Positions 37,618 to 48,329 of a stretch of 64,000 nt of DNA are shown here, in pieces. Each line of letters begins with the position of its first letter. Position 1 is the stretch's first letter. The translations under genes and the position numbers were made by a program. Under the pieces are notes generated by a model that made no database searches, had not been told where the DNA came from, and was given only the letters and a program-made list of their open reading frames with translations. The stretch covers positions 2,966,001 to 3,030,000 of the forward strand of contig JAKTNV010000042.1 in assembly GCA_022747635.1 (NCBI GenBank). The letters run 5' to 3'. This DNA is from Hetaerina americana. Lineage: Eukaryota; Arthropoda; Insecta; Odonata; Calopterygidae.

Positions 37618-37660
<43 letters not shown>

Positions 37661-37949
37661 TATATATATATAGGTATATATATATATATATATATACCTG
37701 TATATCAGGAAACCTGATCCTATATATATTTTCTACATATGTGGTTTTCCTGTATATTGGTTTCCTGATATATACATATATACATATATATATATACATG
37801 TATTTATGTATATACCTGTATATGGATGTATATATATGTATATATATATACATATACAGATATATACATATATATACATGTATTTATGTATATACCTGTA
37901 TATGTATGTATATATATGTATATATATATATACATATACAGATATATAC

Positions 37950-38012
<63 letters not shown>

Positions 38013-38030
38013 GAAACTTTTAATCCTGAT
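37532..38030. repeat. complex TA repeat with 80-bp tandem duplication and fold-back
   Basis: TA arrays with GGTA and CCTA interruptions are followed by an inverted pair, TATATCAGGAAACC (37701-37714) and its complement (37759-37772). Next is an approximately 80-bp unit repeated in tandem (37801-37880 and about 37881-37960), then pure (TA)n ending in ATCAGGAAAC again at about 38008. The long Tyr/Ile-rich frames on both strands are repeat artefacts. Confidence 0.85.
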
Positions 38031-38143
38031 ATTGTAATTATATCTTAATTTCGTAGCTAGTGTAAAGAACGAAATTCGTCTTTTCTAAGAAATAACGTGT
38101 AATATTATCGTATTAATCTTCTAAACTTATTATTATCTACTTA

Positions 38144-38157
38144 ACACACGCACACAA

Positions 38158-38191
<34 letters not shown>

Positions 38192-38242
38192 ATATACATA
38201 CATATGCGCACACACACACACACATTTATATATATATATAAT
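38144..38242. repeat. (CA)n microsatellite followed by short (TA)n
   Basis: CA repeats interrupted by AAA, TATA and GCG are followed by a short TA run. This is plain simple-sequence DNA. Confidence 0.9.
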
Positions 38243-38399
38243 TACCAGGCAGGAAATTAATAATGAAGTGCATTTCCATGCACTTCTGAGCGGGCCCTAA
38301 AGAACCTTTCAATAAGCACTCTTTAACGTGGGATGCTGAAAGATACAAGGCACATTCCTAAAAAATAAGGCGTTCGCCATCAAAAGAAGGAAATCGAAA

Positions 38400-39250
38400 C
38401 GATGATCCTTAGCAGCTTCGAGAGTGAGAAAGGATAAAAAAAAGAGCGCCCCCACGCCGGGAGAATGCTAATTGTGAAATGAAAGCGGCGGCAGAGAAAA
38501 GTTGAAGGAATCGGACCCGGGAAGAGGATGGATGAAAAATAAAAAAAAACCGTTGCACGCTCATACTTTTCGAGCGCTTAACGAAGATATATATCGCTTG
38601 GAAAACATAATCACACGCAGCATCCCCGCCCAGCCTCCCAGTCCCCTCTCTCATCTTCTCCTTAAACATATTCCCTCCCCCGTTTCTCTCTCTCTCCCTC
38701 AAGACAAACAAATCATAACGATTCTTCACGGGTCGCATCGTGAGAGAGACGCAGGGGAGTGAAGGGGTTGGGGGAATTCTCCTCTCCCTCCCCCCAACTC
38801 ATATATTTCCCGTCTCCTCCTCACCCCGTGGGTCGAGGACCGAGGCGGGCGCGAGGTTGATGGAAGAAAGAAAAGTTCGCGCCCGAGCTAAGTGGGGTGG
38901 ATGGAAAAAGAGAGGCAGTCATGGCACGGCACCGACCGACCGCCTTCAACGACGGTGACTATCCGAGTCTTCCCTTTCTGCGGAGAAAAATAAGGGTGGG
39001 AGTTAAACGGGAGAGGTGGAGATAAGGGGAGGCAAAGAAACTCTTTTAAAAGACTGTCCTCACACCTCTCCGTGACTGCGGGGGTCGTAAAAAATGTAGC
39101 GACGGCAATGCAAGCTGACTCTAATAGTCCTGGAGGAGGTGATGAAACGGTCGCCAAAGAGGACGAAGTGATGCCGAAACGCCGAGTTCAACGAACCTCG
39201 GAAAAAACCCCTCACCCGAGTCCCCAGGTGGTTATGTGCTAGGGTGGGAA
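38400..39250. promoter_or_regulatory. GC-rich island with CT/GA-rich segments
   Basis: The block is clearly GC- and CpG-richer than its flanks. It has a TC run near 38685-38697, an ATATATAT box near 38587-38594, and purine-rich stretches. The overlapping frames on both strands look like composition artefacts, except one segment listed separately. It may be a promoter or other regulatory island. No donor site in it is convincing. Confidence 0.28.
38994..39242 (+). other. weak candidate coding exon in a GC-rich island
   Basis: This frame is open for 82 codons between TAA (38991-38993) and TAG (39240-39242). Its first ATG, at 39108, would give 44 residues that begin MQADSNSPGGGDETVAKED and continue with a basic KRR segment. 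The composition is more protein-like than other short frames here. A CAG|GTGG site at 39226-39231 could be a weak donor. Signal strength is low, and I know of no matching protein family. Confidence 0.14.
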
Positions 39251-39794
39251 GTCTTTGCTGCAGCGAAACGCCAACGCAGTGCGAATTAATGCATACATTT
39301 TCGCTGAGCAAATTTCTGATTTTTCCGGGATGATACTGTTCATCAATACCAATCGAGGACGTCAAAACGAAGGAACTAGAATGGATTTATAAGCTGGAGT
39401 GCTTTAAGACATTTTGAATTTAAATCCATGATAATAATTCTTAAACCAATAACCTGAACATGACATTCCCATCAAAATAGTCTCCACATTTTAAAATTTA
39501 TTCAATAATTGCAGTTTTTAGACCAGTTGACGACCGCAAAATCAGGAGAATTTCATTCGAGTTCTCAGAATATCCGAAAACTCCTCCAGACTGCTCGATT
39601 TGGTTTTCTTGGGTTTATTATCTGCATGAACCGCAAATAGAAAAATAATAAATTGTGATATTCATATATTTCACATTGACATATATTGACATATATTTGG
39701 CATATATTTCGAATAGACATATATTTCAAAGGGCATTTTGAAAAATCCGAGCGCAAATGTAAACTACATAAAATTCGTACGAAGGTTTCCGCGG

Positions 39795-40013
39795 CGGGGT
39801 TGAACTGCTAGTTTATGCACTTCCGGGTTCTCCATTGGCGTTAATTGTCTTCGGGTGACGACAGGTTCCATGGCCATTCTACCTGCATCTTCAGGTAGAA
39901 GGTGTTTTTTAGATGCTTTCTTGTTCTCCTTTCTTGTCCACCATAGGGGCTGGTGGTCAAGTACAGCGCCCTGATTGGACGGGCCTTTTCCACGCACTGT
40001 TTAATGGATATCC
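39795..40013. repeat. left inverted arm of the Penelope-derived element
   Basis: Its reverse complement matches 40351-40543 along most of its length by eye, with scattered substitutions and small indels. On the minus strand it corresponds to the end of the endonuclease reading frame and the 3' untranslated region of the parent element. Confidence 0.8.
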
Positions 40014-40020
40014 ACCGTTG

Positions 40021-40398
40021 ACCAACATAAACACCCTCTTGCATGGACCAAAGGACAACATTTCTAAGATGTTACCTGAAGTTGTATACACAATATCATG
40101 CTCCTGCGGTAGATCTAAGATCGGGGAAACCTGCGGATCACTCACAACAAGGATTGAAGAACATCGCAGGGTGACGGAATAGAAACAATTTAACTTATCA
40201 GCCATCGCCGAGCATGCTTCGAATGAGCCGGGACACGTCGTCAATTTCGAGAGGGCAAAAGTAACAGCGAAGGACAAGCGCTATTTCCTCCGGCTAATCC
40301 GCGAGGCACTTAAAATCCTAAAATGACGACGAAACATCAACAGGGACATTGGGTATCCATTAAACAGGGCGTGGAAAAGGGCTATCCAATCAGAGCGC
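40021..40398 (+). pseudogene. GIY-YIG endonuclease remnant of a Penelope-like element
   Basis: One frame, broken only by two in-frame stops (TAG 40180-40182, TGA 40324-40326), reads as the end of a Penelope-like protein. A lead-in LLHGPKDNISKMLP is followed by VVYTISCSCGRSKIGET, which has the GIY-like VVY, the paired cysteines and the IGET block. Then come the conserved RIEEHRR, AIAEHASNEPGH, REALKI and NRDIG..LNRAW segments. The Tyr normally preceding IGE is Lys here. In complete elements this domain follows the reverse transcriptase and cuts target DNA. Absence of frameshifts suggests moderate age. It is not functional. Confidence 0.8.
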
Positions 40399-40543
40399 GG
40401 TAGTTGACCACCAGCGAGTATGGTGGACAAGAAAGCTTCTAAAAACACCTTCGACCTGAAGATGCAGGCAGGATGGCCAGCGAAACTGTCGTCATCCGAA
40501 GACAATAAGCGCGAATGGAGAACCCGGAAGTGCAGAGATAAAC
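40351..40543. repeat. right inverted arm of the Penelope-derived element
   Basis: It continues directly from the endonuclease frame (NRDIGYPLNRAWK), so it is the native 3' end of the parent element. The left arm is the inverted extra copy. Confidence 0.8.
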
Positions 40544-40599
40544 TGTAAACTACATAGTTTTTCGGGATAAACCATTGTTATCTTTCAACATATTTTTCT

Positions 40600-41560
40600 T
40601 TTAAGGCTTTAATTTCTTCCAAGGCTACACCAGTTTGTGGGTCCCCGTCAAACAATGCGATTGTTCCAACTCAACTTATATAAATTAGTTTCCGCAATCA
40701 CCTCCATATCTCAATGAAATCGCCTCCTCACCAGCCATTTGCTAATATTGGGAAACGAGTCGTAGTGCAAGAGAGATATATCCTGAGAATATAGGGGATG
40801 GGGAAGGAGTTCGACTCGTAACTCATCGGCGATATGGTGCCTTGTCGTGATGGGAAGTACTATTTTGTACGGGCTAATAATGGAGGTTTTTCTAGCAGCT
40901 TGTGTTCACAACAGTCTAATAACGTTAAATAGTATACATCGGTAATAATGTGACCCTTTTCTAAATAGTTCATGAAGATTATTCCTGGCCAGTCCTAAAA
41001 AACTTGACTACATTCCCAGCTCCCCCGAACGATCTTCACCTACGCTGGTGCGAAATTCCTGTTGGAAACTCATTAATTGACCTGCTCCTTGGTTTCAGGC
41101 ATGTGTTGGTGTATTCATGTTTCGTCTACAGTGACGAAACGATACCTTAAGTCCAAAGGATATCGCTGAAAAATCTGCTAACCAACCTTGGAACGTGCCA
41201 CAAGATTTCGCTTTTGGTAAAATGTGAGGATCGCGGTCTCCCTTTTTCGGATAGCTTTCTCATTCTCAAATATTGCTTCAAGATATTAAGCACTCGATTT
41301 GCCTATAGCATAAGCAATGTGCCGCGACTTCAGTCGTCCATCTTCCATCACCATGATGGATTTAACGATTAACGAATTCTAGAGTAGTAATCTCAACAGG
41401 ACGTCCGTTCTGAGTCAGTGGTGCTCATTTGGGTATTTTGAAAATTTTGAAACCTCGTATAAACCATTCTAAGTCGCCATTATGTTAATCAAGTTTGTCC
41501 TGAGTCTCCTGAGGCGATTTGGCTTTCATAACAGGTTTGATCAACACATAAAATTCTCTT
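40600..41560 (-). pseudogene. decayed mariner, minus strand
   Basis: Minus-strand reading with many stops recovers mariner transposase in order. GRPVEITT (about 41395-41418) is followed by the first catalytic block RFVTVDET (about 41128-41151), with D and E intact. A segment GIIFMNYLEKGHIITDVYY (about 40923-40980) follows, then LLPHPLYSQDLAL (about 40775-40812) for the third block region, and a C-terminal KWL..ETN..WNNRIV. It is heavily mutated and inactive. Its high-numbered end (the N-terminal part) fades between 41560 and 41820, and terminal inverted repeats were not found. It lies about 50-100 bp from the Penelope-derived element. Confidence 0.7.
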
Positions 41561-41884
41561 TCGTATGTGTATATTTTGGTACTTTGGTCTATTTGTTTTT
41601 GTCCTACTCGATTAAAACGGACGTTAAGCACAGAGTAATACAATACTTGTAGACCGATCTAGCTGATTTCCTTTGAAAGATATTACTTACTGAAAATAAC
41701 TAACGAACACACCAGAGGTGCTTTCTCTCTGATTTGGTCGAATCTTTCAACCTACCCTCGCAATTTGAGCCTCTGTAAACTCATTTTATTAATTGCAAAC
41801 CTATCGCCATTCATTCACAAGAGGGCGTATGCTAATCAGGAAACAAAGGGGTTTTCTGCAAAACCTAGGATAATATGTGTTTTT

Positions 41885-42075
41885 TAAGAGAAATGATATC
41901 GCACAGGAGATGGTCAAAGAAGGAGGCTAACAAATGAAAATGTGAGGGGTTAACGTATACACATAAGGTTTGCTGCAAGTAGACCCACAAATTTCGATGA
42001 TAATAGAATGGTCACAGCTGAAGAATGAATCAGCAGAAGATCGGCAATTACTCTGTTTTTCTAATAGTACACAGA
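41885..42075 (+). pseudogene. possible RTE reverse-transcriptase scrap
   Basis: GAGATGGTCAAAGAAG resembles the EEMIKE codons of the intact RTE (36646-36660). It is followed at roughly the right distance by ATGAAAATG and AGGTTTGCTG, as in the segment leading to the FADD site. The match is short and interrupted. Confidence 0.3.
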
Positions 42076-42079
42076 GATG

Positions 42080-45000
42080 CATTATGAGCTCTCTCTAGGT
42101 GTATCCAGCGCACTACTTAGTGCCTTTATTTTTAAAATTGAACATGATTCTGCACTTGGATATTTGCATTTCTTTATTTCCTGAAATGTTCCTTGAGAAG
42201 ATGATTAAAAAATGGGTTTCAGTCTTAACACCGACGGTTCTGGCAGGTTATCTGAAGTGGTAATAATATGAATATGTATCTTGAATGAAACAAACGGACC
42301 CGTTTGTAGTAGTTGAGAAATATCCACAATGGAATTCTAATGTCGAGCGATAGCTGCAAGAAATGCCGTTCCTTTAGCACGATTGCGGAAATACCTAAGC
42401 GACTGCATTACATGATTAGTCACGTTATGTCAATGAATGAAGTAAGTCTGCTCAATTAAAATAAAGTCCATTACCAACAATAAATTCCAAGCTGTTCAAT
42501 AGGCATTCTACAATTGGAACGTAAACACGCTCCAAAATAATAATGTTATATTTTATCTTCTTTAAGGGGATATTTTATAAGCCATAAGGATCGGTCTTCC
42601 ACTTAATTGGCCAACATTGACTTCAAATCACGATTCTGCTAATATGATGCTGAACCGATGAAATAATGGATAATCTCATCCTCATTAGACCGCACGACCA
42701 AAATGTTTTATGGCGTAATTGAGGTCGCGCTATTATTGAATTTTCGTGACTACTCCAAACTTGAGTTAACCATCATGTAAAAAAAGATCGTATATCCTGC
42801 TAGAATTTCAGCAAACACGATACGCAGTAAATGCTGTTGATGGAGACACGTGATGGGAAAGAATTCATAAGCTTGTATTTGATGAAGACTCGGGGTTCCA
42901 TTCTTTTCTCGCCAGTCTCTCGGGGCAGATGAGTCATTGCAATACTGCTCGACGATATTTCAATTAAGAATAATCGATGGCCCCGCCAGAGTGGATCATT
43001 CGGGATCGAAAATCTCATCCTTGGGGCACGACATCGAAATTCATCTCCCATAACAAAAGTAATATATTACAACACAAAAGGCAAGAATGGATTAGGGTCA
43101 TGGAACTAATTCAGTAAATCGACTGACTCTCTTCTCGCAGTTACGAATATCATGAATGTGGTTACTTAATGGAAAGTGGGGGGTTTCTTGAACACCTACC
43201 TTAACTCGCTATGAGAATAATTCAATCGGAAAATGAGTTTAAAGAAAATTAAAACAGCATTGAATGAGTTTCATTTTTATAATTTTTGTATTTGAAGAAT
43301 ATTTTATTATTTAAAATACCCTTGAGTTCATATTACAGGCACGGATATGAAATCCCCTAAAAGGGAAGGGGAAGAATTAGAGGGAGTGGGTTTTCTTGGA
43401 GGAAAGTTACGAAGTGGATGAGACGTTACTTTGAAAGCCTTCAAAAATATATTCTCACACAATTGACTCATCAATCACATTATATATTTTTCAGTACGTG
43501 TTTAACTGTACCGTACAGTTCATATTATTCAATTCAATAATTTTTCTTGATTTGGAGGAGCAATTGAAATGCAATATTATAACGTTTTGTATTGTTTGGC
43601 TCGGAAAGAGGGTTAGAAAACGCTTAAAACTGAAAAAGTAGCAGATTCGAGATGTTATGGTGGAAGCAATTTGCAAGTAACGCATCTAAATGTAAACATT
43701 TTAGCAATAATTTTTACTTATAAACGACTGCACCTCTGATATGTTCCATTCGACGATCTATTAATATTCGTTATAAATGATTGCATTTGAATTGCATTGC
43801 ATTGCATTTGAAAAACCGGAGAAAAGACTTTAAAAGTTAGACAAATAGAAGGTGAAAAAGTAAATAGCAAACATTCGTTCCGTCATAAATGACTAGTGAA
43901 TTTTATGAAAAAAATTTAAAATTGAATTCCATGGCTTTTCTGGTGGCTACTCGAGGGGAAGTGTGCTTCAATCACCCCTCTCAGCATGGATACGCAAGGA
44001 AGTTGAAATTTAAAATTATATCAATGCACGATCTACGTTCAGGCTCAAGGGACAATACCCGGAATAATTGAACTATTACGTCAAATTTCATATAAATATA
44101 CACCTAAAACCATATAAATAAAAAATATAATGTTTTCTTGAATCTAAAGAGCTAGTGCATTGTCAAATCATACACTTTTTTGGCAGATGAAAGCTCCTTA
44201 AAAAAGAATGTGACTCAAGCAGAAAAATCAATTGCATTTATCAATCAAAAAGAAAGTGAACTTCATACAAATTTATTGTAACCACTATAAACCAGCCTCC
44301 TTCCTAAGGGGCTAATATAAATTCAGCAGAGTTTAAGATGTAGCCATTACAAACTTCTCCAGGTGCATATTTACTACAATCATGAGTTTTCGTCTGAAAA
44401 GACGAAAGAAATACGACAGGCCATATTCCGTAAGAATAAATCCTTGAATGAGGAACAGCGAAGTTACACCATGTTAATTTTCAAGGGAGGTAGTTTTCGT
44501 AGACAGAAATAACACCACACGTTAATATTTTACTCATATGAGTAAACCTAATCCGCATTCAATAATGCAAACCAAAACAACTGTTAAAAAAAGTGGAGGA
44601 CTTTATGAAGCGATAACACCTCACCTTATTGACATTTTTATCAAGTTTTGGAATTATTTAAGACCAACGGCAACTCCAAAATAACTATAAATTCCATTTT
44701 TACGATAAAAATAAACAATCTGAAAATCGTTTTCTCCGAGTTCGATTTGAGTTCGTTATTGTGGTATATTTTAAACACATTAAGACTTGATTAGGTACAA
44801 CTATTCAAATAAAAAAAACTGGATGGATGAATTTTATTTGCTAACATTTTATCTCTAATGTTTTTATGCTTGCGGTTAAACGGGCTCATCGCTGGGCATG
44901 AAACATAAAGAGGTTTTTATGAGGTGCTAATCTATCGGACCTGTTTACGAATAATAATTCCCTGCACTCCACTTTTTCGACAGTATTTCACTTATAATAG

Positions 45001-45370
45001 CAGTAGAAAACTTACGTGGCACATATGTTTGTAAAAAAACATATTAGGCTGAAGGGTTTTTCTGAGTTTTCCCGCTACCAGTCAACGAGGAAAGTGACTC
45101 CTACTACCCTGCACCAACGGTGAGAGGCAGCAGTTTCACCATAAGGTACAGATCAGATTAAGATAATCGGATCAGTATCAACTACCACAGCTGTGGGCGA
45201 TAGTGAAAGTGACGGATTCAGGATTATCACTCTGATAGTAACACGCAGTGGAGGGTCATGGGAAATCATCACATTAGTCACCCTAGAAGACGCAGCATTG
45301 TATTCAAATATGACGTGATGTTATTCCTTCCGGTAAATTATTCCGTAGGTAAAAAGCGTCTCACAATCAG
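42080..45370. other. AT-rich non-coding DNA, nothing recognised
   Basis: No protein-like frame is present. A small tandem of GCATT units occurs near 43783-43808. The last 300 bases (from about 45060) may include the 5' untranslated region of the LINE copy that follows, but this could not be confirmed. Confidence 0.45.
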
Positions 45371-45379
45371 ATCTCTGCG

Positions 45380-47010
45380 TAGGGACCACTGGGAGGGGGA
45401 CAGCGGGCAAGGTGAACAAATTCAGGATAAAGGTTTGAAACGTTAGGCCATGAGGAGTATGTGGAAAGATGGAAAGTGCTAAGATGAAGATAGACGGAAG
45501 AAATAGATATCCTTGGAGTGAGCGAGATTAAATGGATTGAGCCCAGCGATTTCTGGAACGACGAAACGACAGGGTCATATACTCATTAGGCGACCAGAAG
45601 ATTGCGAGGTTGGGCATCATACTCAAAAAAGAATGGGCAAGGGTCAAATTATACTTAGAAATATGTAAAATGAGAGAATTCTGATCATAATGGTAGTAGG
45701 AGTGTCTACGGACACAATAATAGTGCAGGTGTATGTCAACGTCCAGCCATTGCGTAGAAGAAATAGCGGACGTATGCGAGCAACTAGAAGAAGTTTTAGG
45801 AGCAGTAAAAGGGAGCGAGAAAAAAACCGTGATGGGAGAACCCCTGTGGTTGGAGAAGGCCGAGAGGGAAGCAGCGTGGAACAGTTGGGATTGGAAACAC
45901 GAAATACCGCGGGAAAGAGACAGAACGCAGTAACGAAAAAACATGGCAGTGGCAAGCATAGAAGTGCCGAGGGACAATGCAGGATACCCAATTAACCACA
46001 TATTTCCCGAAACAAGGTACAAAAACAGAGTTAAGCAATGCAAGAGCCACCCAGGCGCAGATATAAATAGCGATGATCATGGACAGTAGAATGTAACACA
46101 AGCAGATGGAGAAAGTTACACAGAAGCCCAGATTGAACACAGAAATACTGGAGTTGAATCAGGAAAGATTTCATTCATATACAACCTTGTATATGGACGA
46201 GGAAATAAAAGAAGGGCAAGAATTGGGCAACAAAGGAGTCAAGGTGAATGGCGAAAAAATTGACATTTTCCGAATCACAAATGACATCACAGCTGTTGAA
46301 GAATCGTGAGAAGACCTATTAGCAACTCTGAATGCTATGGATCAAGTACTCCGGGAAAATATTATGAGAATCAGCAAGAAGTAAACTTAAATCCTTGTGT
46401 GTGAAAGAGAGAAGCTGAAGGCGGGAATCAAAATTCATGGAGTAAACAAAATCAAATGGAATCCTTCATCTTCGTGGTTGCAGTAAAGCTTCAGATGGAA
46501 GAAGATCAACCAAAATCAAGCTAAGAGGAGCGCAAGCTAGGAAGGCGTCCATGAAGTAGAGGCAACTACTATGCCTAAAGAACCTAAGGTTGTGAACAGG
46601 TAAATATCAAAACGTTCGTATATGGCACGCTACGGAACACAAAGATAGAATATTTGAAAATTAAAGAATAGAAGCCTTTGAAACATGGTGCTGGAGGAGA
46701 ATACTGAAAATTAAATGGGCAGACAAAGTTAGGAAGTGCATAGAATAGCAAACGAGGAGAGGTACGTATGGAGAATTCGATGGCAAAGAAAAACTAGATA
46801 GTTTGGATATAGGTTGAGGCACAATGGGCTTCTAAGAAACATAATAGAAGAGAAAATTGAAGGAAAATTCCCCCGTGGTAAACCAAGAGACCAGTACATA
46901 GGACAAATTTAGAACGTAAAACAGAGAAGCTATCAAGGGTTGTGGAAGTAACGAATAGAGAAGAATGGAGGGCTGAAGTACTCTATTCTGCAGGTTAAAA
47001 ATATGGTCAC
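45380..47010 (+). pseudogene. decayed RTE-like LINE, second family, internally deleted
   Basis: Broken frames recover LINE landmarks. RSMWKDGK stands for the endonuclease NVRTM..GK segment, LE*ARLNG for SEIRW, and TIIVQVY (about 45716-45736) for IIQVYMP. GEGREGSSVEQLGLETRN follows, and then HPGADINSDDH (about 46051-46079) for the SDH active-site block. The next recognisable block is already the palm: KVNGEKIDIFRITNDITAVEES (46238-46306), in which FADD is degraded. The whole N-terminal reverse-transcriptase region is therefore deleted. The 3' part shows KPLKHGAGGEY*KLNG (for AFEMWCWRRMLKI.W) and a final GLWK..EW-like segment near 46930-46985. Details differ from the 34-kb element, indicating a separate family. 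Confidence 0.7.
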
Positions 47011-47209
47011 TGCCTTATACTTCCCCAAAAAATACTGATATCTCTTCATAACCTAGTTCCTAATGGCTTCCTTCAAATCTTGAGTTCAAAATAAAAACGT
47101 TTTTAATTCGAATTATGATTAGGACAGGAGGAACACCAGGCAATCAAATTCCACCTCTTTTCAAACCATTCACGAGCATTTTAATGCATAAGATACTATG
47201 TCCTTCTAT

Positions 47210-47740
47210 TTAGGGGTTCCCTTCGGAAATAGTCGGACCTTGAATGAAACGAAACCTCCATCTTGATTTCCAGGGTTCCAGCGCATGACATCCGTCGCTG
47301 CGAAGAGAGGGGGGTAGGTCTCCGCTCCGAGCGATTCGCGGGAGTAAGAGACAGCAAAAGAACGAGGACGCCACCCCAACCCCCACCTTTTCTCTCAGGG
47401 TCTTAATACACTCCTCATGAGCCTTCTCCCCGTCTCGCCCGCGGGGTGGGGATGGAGGAGTCATCTGCTGAACGAGTACAGAAGCGGAATGAAAGGGGCG
47501 AGGGGGCAACGGATGCCGAATAAGCCACACCCAGCAGAGAAAAGGCACGCGATTCGATTGGTCGGGAGAGACGACGAGATAAGAGGCCGCAGGGGCGGAG
47601 GAGAAGTTTCGGGGAAGGATGGGGCGAGTGATGGGAGGGACACGGCGGAAGAACGCAGAAAGAGAGAGAGGCATGGACCGAAGATAGGGTGTCAGGGCGA
47701 GCTTAGGAAGGGGAAAGTGTGGATGTGAGAATATAATAAT
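47210..47740. promoter_or_regulatory. GC-rich island with CCAAT box
   Basis: A sharply GC- and CpG-richer block with purine-rich plus-strand segments and GA runs (47660-47672). ATTGG at 47556-47560 reads as CCAAT on the minus strand, set in a polypyrimidine minus-strand context. The frames on both strands (154 codons minus, 103 plus) overlap and are Arg/Pro/Ser-rich, so are likely artefacts. A promoter on the minus strand is possible but unproved. Confidence 0.28.
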
Positions 47741-48004
47741 TCAGGCACCCTGAAGGACGAATAAATGCAAGCCCCGAGAATATATGAAAAATTATTCAAT
47801 GACGTACTGACCTGCGTCATTTGCAGATTACTTTCAATAGTACATATTTTGAAGGTTTTCACTATGTTTCACATAACATGCAACTCTATGCATTTCACTT
47901 TCATAAAATAACAATTCCAAAACCCTGAGTATCATCCAAAGTACAACTAATAAAAATGTATCGATACGTTTACATTTCTAGTACATCTTTCTCTAAAATA
48001 AGAA

Positions 48005-48024
48005 GATATATATATATATATATA

Positions 48025-48080
<56 letters not shown>

Positions 48081-48132
48081 TAGTATATACATATATATAC
48101 TAGTATATATATATATATATATACTAGTATAC
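48005..48132. repeat. (TA)n array with TACTAGTA palindromes
   Basis: A nearly pure TA run carries three TACTAGTA interruptions (48078, 48099 and 48122). It forms the left flank of the mariner insertion; mariner targets TA dinucleotides. Confidence 0.92.
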
Positions 48133-48163
48133 ACAGGGTTCGTCCGGAAAATAAGTGTACTGA
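48133..48163 (+). repeat. left terminal inverted repeat of mariner
   Basis: Thirty-one bases identical to the reverse complement of 49421-49451. This is the expected transposase binding site. Confidence 0.93.
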
Positions 48164-48329
48164 TTTTTTCCCGCCGCTCCAGGCGCGCCCAGCACCACTC
48201 TGACGGGCTGCGATTGGAGGGGGGTATGTCGGCAAGCGACACTGAAAAAGGCAGTCGACTCTGAGCTGTGGTGTAGTGAGGATCTCTGTTAACGCGAACA
48301 TCCACGCTCGACCCACGTCACGGAACGCG

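Larger units (their letters stand above)
39771..40543 (+). mobile_element. Penelope-derived element with inverted arms and 13-bp target-site duplication
   Basis: A 773-bp unit is bounded by identical 13-bp direct repeats TGTAAACTACATA (39758-39770 and 40544-40556), read as a target-site duplication. Inside, arms of about 200 bp (about 39795-40013 and 40351-40543) are inverted copies of each other. They share GTATCCATTAAACAG, GGTGGACAAGAAAG, CTGAAGATGCAGG and GGAGAACCCGGAAGTGCA (the first with one mismatch in the left arm, GATATCC). Between them lies the 3' end of a Penelope-like element with its GIY-YIG endonuclease. Penelope elements are known to leave partial and inverted terminal copies; this is a very short example. 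It is non-autonomous, since no reverse transcriptase is present. Confidence 0.75.

Noticed and set aside
37518..38048. Several 65-111 codon Tyr/Ile-rich ORFs on both strands
   Set aside because: Translations of TA repeats; the same happens at 13004, 33964, 47956 and 48027.
47210..47674. 154-codon minus-strand ORF in the GC island
   Set aside because: Ser/Pro/Arg-rich, overlapped by another open frame on the plus strand; no motif.
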